This document shows, piece after piece, positions 46,606-54,279 of a stretch of DNA of 54,279 nucleotides (the first letter of the stretch is position 1; every line of letters begins with the position of its first letter). Made by a program: the position numbers and the translations under genes. The notes beneath the pieces are model-generated. The model searched no databases. It saw nothing but the letters and a program-made list of their open reading frames with translations, and had not been told where the DNA came from. This stretch comes from Zygnema cylindricum (Eukaryota; Streptophyta; Zygnematophyceae; Zygnematales; Zygnemataceae): NCBI GenBank assembly GCA_037447655.1, contig JBBHKE010002747.1, positions 1-54,279 of the forward strand, in the 5' to 3' direction.

Positions 46606-47544
46606 CAGTGCGAAAATCCACATAATGAACATTTGCAAACACATTCTCCCACAAAATGATGTTAACATACAACATTTACATCCCAAGACTAGGATCCAAA
46701 ACCCCATTGATGTTTTTATGATTTATTTGCCAAGGCAGAAAGTTAAACCAAACAAGCATCAATTAAATTTCCTAATGACACCTACCTCTACAGAGAGACT
46801 TTATATTTTCACCAACAACCTGCACCCATTCATAAGAAAAATGGGAGAAAACAAACATATTTCCTTTAGCCCTATCTGTTAAGCTGTACAGAATAGCATC
46901 CTTTCCATCTGCTCTTCCCACACCCCTACCTCGTTTCAACTTTGCTCCATTGTAGGAAGGAGAATAATCCCTCCCAGTGAAATTGTCCCATCAACTGGGC
47001 TTAAACCACTCCTCCAGCCAGTCAGATGATAAAACGGGTGAGGATCTACTTTTAAGAACCGGTTCCAACTTGCCTTAATTAGCCTGCCATAATTGCCATT
47101 CCCGTAATGACAGCCATAACCGCCATAACTGTCAAAACTATCACGGTTTTTAAAACGACCATAACTGCCACGACCACCAGTTATGACCACCAGTTAACAG
47201 TCACGGTTGCCTTGCCATCATAACCGCAATAACTGCCACAACTGCCATAACCGTCACAAATGTCACAATTGCCGCAGCTGCTATAGTGCTCTATGACCAC
47301 CGCCTCGTTCGCCAAATTCGCCATAGTTAGTATAACTGCCATAACCACCATGACAACGGACAGTGCCGACAGGACACGGACATAACTGCCATGACTGCGC
47401 TTAGGTGACCAAAACCATGCCAACGAACTGTTCGCCACATCCTATCCCATCCGTTCCCCATACAGTTCCCTGTTTCCGTGAAGCGCTTTCACGTTTCACC
47501 GACGCTACCCGAGTCTTAGCTCACGGCGTGGCAACTCCCCTCCA
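46606..47544. other. Intergenic, with a 9-bp type simple repeat
   Basis: From about 47,085 to 47,400 the plus strand is built from imperfect CATAACTGC / CATAACCGC / CACGACCAC words (9-bp period). The reverse strand gives Gly/Tyr-rich frames (for example SYGGYGCHYGNGNYG) that follow from the repeat. I see no gene. This is the 3' side of the HIG1 gene. Confidence 0.5.
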
Positions 47545-48543
47545 TCAGCTCTGCTGCTGCGACCCTGCGTACACCGTGCCGACCATGAGCGCCACGGTGG
47601 CGCCCTGCAAGACCACACGGGCGCGCATCAGATTCTGGCTGCGAGCTTGGTTGCCGTTTCGGAACGCCGCGAGACCGGCCACCAACACACCCGCAGTTGC
47701 CACAGCACCTGGAGGAAGATGAGGAAGCCAGGAGAGAGACGAAGGTGAGGAAGAGAAAGTTGAGACAGGAGAAGATAGTTGGCAGGAGAGAGGATGGGGA
47801 GGAGGAGAAGTGAATGAGACTGGAGGAAGAGAAAGTTGAGACAGGAGAAGATAGTTGGCAGGAGAGAGGATGGGGAGGAGGAGAAGTGAATGAGACGGGG
47901 AGAAGGAAGGTGGAGGGACAGGAAGAAGGAAGTTGAGGGACAGGAGAAGGAGAATAGGAGGGAGAGATGTAAGTGAGACGGGAGAGAGGAAAAGAACAGT
48001 TGAAAGGAGAGGGAAAGGGGAGGAGAACACATGAGGAGAAGACATGAGGAGAAGAAAGGGCAGAATAGAGGGGAAGGAGAGGAGAAGACATAAAGGAGAC
48101 GAAGTCAAAAGGACGGGGAAAGGAGAGGGAACAAGAGCAGCCACGGAGAAGCTGTAAATGGGACAGGCAGAAAAAGGGTGAAAGACAGGGCAAGAGGAGG
48201 GAAAAGGGAGAGAGGAGGCGGCAGCAGGAAGAGGGGCAGGGGCTGGGGTAGGGAGAAGCTAGACATAGAGAGAATATGAAGGGTACTGAGAATGTGAAGG
48301 ACAGGGCAGGGAAAGGAGAGGAGGGGGAGGGGGAAGGGGAGAAGGAGAGGGAGAGTGAGGGAGGGAGAAACAGAGATGGAAGAGAGGCAAAGCGAAGGTA
48401 GAGAGCAAGAGGACTGAATGAAAAAAAGTTGGAGGTGAGAAGGAGGTGAAGAATTGAAACTCACCAACAAGCACCATGGGATTTTTCAAGTTTCTCTTTG
48501 TCGCAAACATGTCCTCTTCTTGAAGCTGTATTTCCTTCGCCAT
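47545..48543 (-). CDS. HIG1-domain mitochondrial protein, 80 aa
   Basis: Two exons: 48543-48465 (79 nt) and 47708-47545 (164 nt). Donor GTGAGT, acceptor CCTCCAG; the join splits a Gly codon and gives 80 aa. The joined sequence reads NPMVLVGAVATAG...AAFRNGN and then QNLMRARVVLQG. Residues Q51-x3-R55-x-R57-x3-Q61 are the Q-x3-R-x-R-x3-Q signature of type 1 HIG1 (Rcf1-like) proteins. Two hydrophobic segments (about 23-41 and 59-74) flank the basic loop. The family works at the mitochondrial inner membrane in assembly and stability of cytochrome c oxidase and its supercomplexes. 80 aa is a normal size for small plant and algal members. The intron is CT-rich and contains a tandem duplication. There is no plausible other function. 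Confidence 0.9.
47747..47898. repeat. 76-bp tandem duplication in the HIG1 intron
   Basis: The segment starting GAGGAAGAGAAAGTTGAGAC occurs at 47,747 and 47,823, essentially identical. It lies within the purine-rich plus strand (pyrimidine-rich in the sense of the gene), close to the HIG1 acceptor. Confidence 0.9.
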
Positions 48544-49330
48544 TTTAGAGTTTTGTGGTGAGAAATCTCATCCACTTTCTAAATTCGAATTGTCTGCAAA
48601 TTCACACCTGCAATGGAAGGAATCAGTGAATCGTAAAACGGAAGAGAAATATGAAAAACAATTTGAGCTAATCACTCTAATTCAAGTGAATAGTTTCTTG
48701 AACCAAAATCATAAATTAGAGTTAAACAACAGAATTTAGTTAAGTGGACCAAAATTAGGCACGTGACAAAACATAATTTAGTGTAGTTAATACTAATAAA
48801 GTGTGAGGGCGAACAGTTCAGTAATGACTATAATAGCGATGGGTAGTGTACTCGATCACACTTCTAACGAGCTCTGAAGTATTTTAAACCGAATGCAACA
48901 ACTGAAGAAAAAGAAAAGAAAAGTATTACGAAAGGATAACGATAATATTAGTGCTAAGACTTTCTAAAGAACAGAAATCTCTCCAAAACGGATACTGTTT
49001 AGTTTGATAAAATTCTTGACGTTTTGTTATCCATTCATTTTTGTTACATTTGCAATTGAAAGCAATACCATATTTGTGCGTCAAACAAACAGCCCAAACA
49101 CACAAGAAAAAGACAAAAAAGCACAACAAAAGAATAATAAACTCGTAGAAATTAAACGATGAAGAGTAATTTCGGTCAGCTGAGAACATGATGTATGAGA
49201 AATGAAAAGTGAGCGACAAAACAGAAATAGAGGTACAAAAGTTTCATAACCATGCCTCAAAATAATATAAGAGTTCAAATCACTTAAGTTTTTGTGGACA
49301 TAAATAACATCAAATTACGTATCTGAACAT
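48544..49330. other. 5' flank of the HIG1 gene
   Basis: No further gene. It contains at 48,778-48,852 a segment ending GGGTAGTGTAC that resembles one end of the GTAC TIR family and the repeat at 12,840-12,915. No obvious TATA box can be assigned to HIG1. Confidence 0.4.
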
Positions 49331-49375
49331 AAGACCGCGAAAACCAGACAATTCTCTCCTCACTCCCTCCTATCC

Positions 49376-49530
49376 CTCAAAAAAACCCTAATCTGTCTCC
49401 TTAAAACTCATTTACTTTATCTCTCAAACCACCTTCTCTCAAACCACCTTCTCGGTCCTAATTCGTAGTCCTACCCTAATCCGCCTTACGAAACCCTAAT
49501 TCGCCTTACAAAACCCTAATTTTCCTTACC
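49376..49530 (+). promoter_or_regulatory. Cluster of telo-box-like AAACCCTAAT words
   Basis: AAAACCCTAAT, GAAACCCTAAT and AAAACCCTAAT occur at about 49,383, 49,491 and 49,510, the last two within an 18-20 bp repeat (CGCCTTACGAAACCCTAATT). AAACCCTAA telo-boxes are known plant promoter elements. Here they lie 0.8-1 kb upstream of HIG1 and 2 kb upstream of GCP6, so the target gene is unclear; a short interstitial telomere-like repeat is the alternative. Confidence 0.4.
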
Positions 49531-49747
49531 TCTTAGATCTCCAGGAGATCAGCCTGATAAATCTCCAAATGATCAGCCTGCTATTATTCCCTCTCGATCC
49601 TCGATCAGGAACTAAGTGTTTTTTCCTCTCTCCCTTCTATGCCAGCTCAGACTACAAAAGTTTAAACGTTTAAAGTTTTGGAGCCAGAGTGGCAACGTGG
49701 ACGTTTTCATTCCACGTCGGCAAAAATGTACGGTAACCGTATTGAGG

Positions 49748-49786
49748 CGAAAACAATCCGATACGCGGAAACAATCCGATACGCGG
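49748..49786 (+). repeat. 18-bp tandem repeat, two copies
   Basis: AAACAATCCGATACGCGG occurs twice in direct succession. It is short, unique here and lies in no recognised gene. Confidence 0.8.
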
Positions 49787-50289
49787 AATTATCCCGACAG
49801 GTGTGCACGTAGAACAAACAAGGATTTTATTTTTTACACTTCGAAGGCCGAAAGAAAACATGTAACCCTAAAATCGCGATACACGGTTTAGCGTATCTTT
49901 TGTGATTAGGTTTTCTTTTGAGTTTAAAGCCTTTACTGAATAAAACCAGCCACAGAGTCTGGACAGGATGACTGCATAGCAACAAAAAGAAAAAAAGAAA
50001 AAAAAAAAATAATGACAAAAAAAAACAATAAAGAAATGCTAAAAATAAAAGCAATTAACAAAAATAAACAAAAGAATATATAAAATAGGAACAAATTGCA
50101 GTAAAATACAAAGATGCCGTTTGTTCCATTTGTTTTCAGTCCAGTTGAAAGCGTTAATTGTCAGCAAGTGAAGCAAACACGTTGAAAGTATATTAGGCAG
50201 TCTATATTAGTAATGCTGTAGGTTTTGCATTTCAAAGTTAAAGCAAAAGTGTATTTCTCAAGCTTTATAATGTTTGACCTACATTTTAG

Positions 50290-50780
50290 TTTTTAAGCAA
50301 TTTCAAAGACTTTGAAAATTGTGAAGTTTCTCCTCAAGATTCAGAAAGGCTTTCTAATTTCAACCTTATTCAAAATTTCACCAAAACAGAACAATTCTCA
50401 GACACAGGTCAATTTTTTCAAAGATTGTTCAATTTTTGAATCATTGCTCAAATTTCAATGCTCAAAATTTCACCAAAACTTATCATTTTGTTTTGACCTT
50501 GTTAAGATTTTCATTGTTCACTTTTTTAACCAGTTTTCAAAATTTTCGACATTGTTGAAATTTTCGAAATATTGTTTAGAATTTTACTAAAAACAACAAT
50601 CTTTTTTCAACACTGTGGAAATCTTCAAAGGTTGTTCAAATTTTTGACATTGTTCATTTTTTGAATATTTTTGGAAATTTTGAAGTCATTCAAAATTTCG
50701 CCAATACAGATAAATCTTTTGACATTGTTGAAATTTTTCAAACATTGTTTCAGGTTTTTTTTGAAAATTGTTCAAATTTC
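50290..50780 (+). repeat. Degenerate AT-rich repeat, TTTTCAAANATTGTTC type
   Basis: Imperfect repetition of ATTGTT(C/G)AAATTTT, TTTTCAAA and CAAAATTTCACCAA words. It produces Phe/Lys/Asn-rich frames on both strands that I do not accept as genes. The period is about 20-45 bp and irregular. Confidence 0.55.
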
Positions 50781-51030
50781 TCCCTGCTTTTTTTTTTTCT
50801 TTCCTTTAATGCCAAGAGTTTGAAAACAGCAATGGAAAGTTTCAGCAATCTTGCCAAAAGTTTTGATTCTGGAGAGTTTTTTCGTCCGGTTGATACGTTA
50901 CAACGGTTTGGATTTGAAAAAAACAAATATCCGAAAACGAAAGCAGGGGTAGAAAGGGATTTCCATATCTCTTGTAAGCTTTTCCACTGAAATCCCTAAA
51001 AAACTCTGAAAAACACTCGAAAACCTCGGA

Positions 51031-51080
51031 AAAACCCTAAATAACCCTTGTAAACTCTAAAACCCTTAGAAACCCTAAAA
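51031..51080 (+). promoter_or_regulatory. Telo-box-like cluster upstream of GCP6
   Basis: AAAACCCTAAATAACCC and GAAACCCTAAA occur about 0.5 kb before the chosen GCP6 start, followed by a purine-rich stretch (51,095-51,275). In land plants telo-boxes sit near the transcription start of growth-related genes; this is a suggestion only. Confidence 0.35.
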
Positions 51081-51544
51081 AACGAGATTGAGATAAAGAG
51101 GAGGGTGAGGAAGAGTGTTGAAGAGAACCAGGAGGAAATGGAGGAGAAGGAGAGAAGATGTAAATTGTGACTGAGAGGAAAGGGAGGGAGGGAGAGACAG
51201 AGGGAGATGGAACGAGCGAACGATTGAGAGGTGGGAGGGGGGAGAGGGGGGAGAGGGAGAGGGAGACGGATGGAAAGAAAAGGGTTGTCAGTTGTCCACC
51301 ATTGAGAAAAATGTTCATAAAAATGTCTATTTTGTTTTATTTATTTTTGGGGATGGGGGAAACCACTGAATCACTATTTTTATTCATTTAAAGTGTGTTC
51401 ATAAAATTGTATGTATTTATACATTTACTAATTCTATTGATAAATGTATTATTATTCATTCATTCCTTTGGGGCGGGGGTAACAGTGGAACGTTATTTTC
51501 ATTTTTTTGAAAATGGGAGCGATTTTGTCTCTTCTAAAGCCAAA

Positions 51545-52900
51545 ATGGAACTTTTCTTTTCGATTTTCAAAAAAACTGGCCGAAAAAATTCAAAGGATGT
51601 CGAAAACGATTTCGCTTCAAATGATTTTGTTTCAAACGACTTACGAAAAAAGTTACAAGAATGGGTTTCGGAAGATTTTACGAATACTTTAAATTCTGAT
51701 TTTTCCAATGGAGTCAAAAAGTGTAATTTTTCTTCGAGTTTGGAGATTCAGAAATCCCTTTTTTTCGAAAGCGATGCCTCTCTAAAACCTTTAGAAAAAC
51801 TGGAAATTTTCGATGGTTTTCCGGTTGTGGGAAGTGGAGAAGGAGAGGGACTTTTAAACATTTACCCCAAAACGAATGCGGAAATACTTTTTGAAGAAAA
51901 GAAGCAAAACAATCAAACCTTTTTGGAATATCAGACTTTGTTGGAAAATAGGAAGGGCTATGTCAATTCATTTTTCAATTCTTCAAAGGGCTTTGACTCA
52001 CGTAAAGATGCTTCTTTTGCTAAAAAGAAAAAGCTTGAGGAAAAAAAGGGAAGTTTACGAAAGGATCTTTTTGAGAAACATTTGTATCAATATTACAATT
52101 TGGAAGGAAAAGGACAACCTGTGGTTTTTGAGGTTATTTCTCATACCTCCCTCTCCTTCTCCACTCCCGCTGGGTCTCTATCCCTTTTAGTATACTCTTA
52201 GTATTATTTACATCATTTTTAGTATTATCCACTTAATCCCTACTATTATCCACATAATTTTTAGTATTATCGACATTATAGTATTATTCACTACTTTTAT
52301 ATTATTATCCCCATATGTTTTAGCATTGTTATCTACATACTTCATACTGTTATCCACTGACTTTTTAAGATTATCTACTTACTTCAGAGTATTACCAATC
52401 ACGCTTTTGTATTATTCAATAACTATTTAGTATTATCCACCAACTTTTTAGCATTATCTGCATATTTTTTAGTATTAGCCACTCATATCCATTCACTTTT
52501 TTATATTACCTTCATAGTTTATAGTAATATCCGCTCACTTTTGAGGATTATTTACATATATAGTACTATCCACTCACTTTAAGACTATCCACATGTTTTT
52601 TAGTTTTATTCACTCACTTTTTTTTAAATATTGCTCTGGTCCATACATCTAATTTGTTATCCTCAATAAGTGAAACAAACTGTACACTGTGAGAGAGAAC
52701 CATATCTCTGTAAGTCCTTTCCTGTACTAGGGAATATGTGGTCCACTTTTACGGACTTTCAGTTCTTTTTTGATGTTTTGAGTAGTTTTGAGTACTTTCT
52801 TCGGTACTTCTAAAGATTTTTGTTTTCTTTCAAGGATAGTTTTCCAAGGTGGTAAATGGACTCTTTCTGTTTGTGAGCTATTCTACGCACCAAGTCTCTT

Positions 52901-52948
<48 letters not shown>

Positions 52949-54102
52949 CCCCCCCTCTCTCTCTCTCTCTTTCTCTCTCTCTCACTCGCTCTCACTCTCT
53001 CAATTCACAAATGACAAGGTCCAACTATACTCGGTATTGCAATTTAAAAAAAAAACGTTATAAATTTAAAGCGTTATAAGGTCAAACTATACATTGCTGA
53101 CCTTTTAGGGTTCTTTAGCGCTATCTTAGGGATTTGTAGGGATTATAATAACCTCAGTATTATGTTTTGCAGGAGTCTGTCCTTTTGAGGGAAGCACAAA
53201 ATGCTATACATGGATTTTCTGCAATAAGTTTTTTAGATAATAAAAGCGATACTTTTTTGGAGAATAAAAAAGTTACCAGAGAAGAAAGTGGTGTCACAAA
53301 TTGTTTTCGTATACGTTCCGTGAGCTCCGAAAGCATAAAAAAACTCTTAGTTTCTTTGGAGGAGATAGGAAATCTGAAAGAAAAGATTGAAAGTTTCGTG
53401 GAGTTTCTCAAATATGGAAGTTGTAATGAGGAATACGCCTCGGACAGTGTTAATAACTGGGAAGTAAGTGGGAAAGAGGAGGAAGAGAGAGAGAGTGAGA
53501 AAGAAGATTGTGAGAGTGTGGAAAAGGAAGATTGGTGGGTTGACACTGATGATGAGGAAGAGAAAATCGATTCTCAGTTAAATGAAAAACCGGAAAATTT
53601 TCGAGGTCGAGGACTTATCAGTCATGCATTTTGCAACGCAGTAACGAATTTGTGTGACGAACATTTGAAACTATTGAATAGTTTAATAAAAGTACTGGAT
53701 CTAAATCCTATAGAAAGTAATCCTCATTCGTGTATAAGGAATTTGGGAGCTTCAAACAATACAGAAAATACGAAACATCGCGTAGAAAAGGAGGAAGAAA
53801 AGGATACAAGTCAAGATTGTAATAATGTGGATTTCCAAGGCGAGAGAATAGAAAAAAGAGTCAGAAGGGAGGAGAAGGAGAAGAAATCATGTCAGGGAAC
53901 AGCGTTGGAGCTCAATTTGGATTTCAGGAGTCAGGAATTGTTGAGGAAATTAAATGTTTTGGCGAATATTTGTTGGTGTTATACAAAAAGTGGTGAAGAA
54001 AACAAGAAGGAATGGCTGGAGAATGACAGGAGAGAGAGGAAACAGTGGAATTCATTCCCCAAAGGAGTCAATCTTTTGACTTATCTCTATCGTCTTTTGG
54101 AT
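51545..54102 (+). CDS. Gamma-tubulin complex component 6-like (GCP6), 5' part
   Basis: Two visible exons, 51545-52132 and 53173-54102, give 506 residues before an intron (GTATGT) that runs off the window. Exon 2 matches the N-terminal GCP region as I remember it from plant GCP6, in order: LLREAQNAIHGF (about 200-211), LISHAFCNAV...LLNSLIKV (344-370), LRKLNVLANIC (458-468) and F-KGVNLLTYLYRLLD (491-506). An acidic insert (about 295-340) and a basic insert (about 385-435) are longer than I would expect. GCPs form the ring complexes that nucleate microtubules; the C-terminal tubulin-binding half would lie beyond the window. The ATG at 51,545 starts MELFFSIF; an in-frame start further upstream is possible. 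The exon 1 donor GAG|GTTATT is weak; CCT|GTGGTT just before it is the alternative, also in phase 0. Confidence 0.75.
52190..52625 (+). repeat. Degenerate minisatellite in GCP6 intron 1
   Basis: About 20 imperfect copies of TTTTTAGTATTATCCACTTAC-like units (20-24 bp), with the core ATTATC(C/T)AC. They lie inside the intron between the two GCP6 exons. Confidence 0.8.
52896..53002 (+). repeat. CT microsatellite in GCP6 intron 1
   Basis: (TC)n run with short C and T interruptions, 170 bp upstream of the exon 2 acceptor. The Ser/Leu and Arg/Glu open frames over it are artefacts. Confidence 0.9.
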
Positions 54103-54119
54103 GTATGTATGATACTGTG

Positions 54120-54234
54120 GAAAACTCCCTCTGCCTCCTCACCCATTCTCGCTCTCCCTCTCCCTCTCTCCCTCTCCCTCTCTCCCTCTTCCTCTCCCTC
54201 TATTCTCCCTGTCCCACTCTCCCTCTCCCGCTTT

Positions 54235-54279
<45 letters not shown>
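54120..54279 (+). repeat. CT-rich tract at the start of GCP6 intron 2
   Basis: CTCCCT words passing into pure (CT)n at the window edge. It follows directly on the donor at 54,103, so it is intronic. Its end is not seen. Confidence 0.9.

Noticed and set aside
46936-47190. Gly/Tyr-rich frame resembling a glycine-rich protein
   Set aside because: The composition follows from the 9-bp simple repeat; there is no start context and the repeat continues through stops.

Overview
This window is nuclear DNA from a eukaryote, probably of the green lineage. The case rests on spliced genes with GT..AG introns, Ser-Pro-Pro-Pro-Pro rod proteins of the kind found in green algal and plant extracellular matrix, a plant-like GCP6 gene, telo-box-like AAACCCTAA clusters and a Ty1/copia integrase fragment. 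Most of the window is AT-rich, gene-poor and full of repeats, with long CT- or GA-rich tracts. I cannot name the species.

Left part (1-16,054). The only convincing gene is an intronless 678-aa ORF on the minus strand (3502-5538). I do not recognise its family, but it carries one divergent module of about 75 aa three times. A fourth copy lies in a broken fragment 1.4 kb downstream of it (1798-2121). The rest is intergenic: a PIF/Harbinger-like non-autonomous element with TTA target duplications, two nested elements of a TIR family that appears to insert at GTAC, and several minisatellites.

Middle part (16,055-46,449). Five copies (A-E) of a two-domain, proline-rod secreted glycoprotein gene alternate in strand: A+ B- C+ D- E+. 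Copies A, C and E form one lineage and B and D another, as intron 1 shows. The tail-to-tail pair A/B with its flanks was duplicated as C/D, and a third unit (E) is truncated. A is structurally intact but has lost the promoter the others share. B has an in-frame deletion that joins half of domain 1 to half of domain 2 and removes the rod. C and E have broken, skippable third exons. D carries two one-base frameshifts. A copia integrase fragment sits in intron 1 of E.

Right part (46,450-54,279). There is an orphan candidate terminal exon at the edge of the array, and a two-exon HIG1-domain gene (80 aa, minus strand, 47,545-48,543) with all the hallmark residues of type 1 HIG1 proteins. The 5' part of a GCP6-like gamma-tubulin complex gene (plus strand, from 51,545) runs off the right edge inside an intron. 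These genes are not functionally linked. The HRGP genes would act outside the cell, HIG1 in mitochondria and GCP6 at microtubule nucleation sites.
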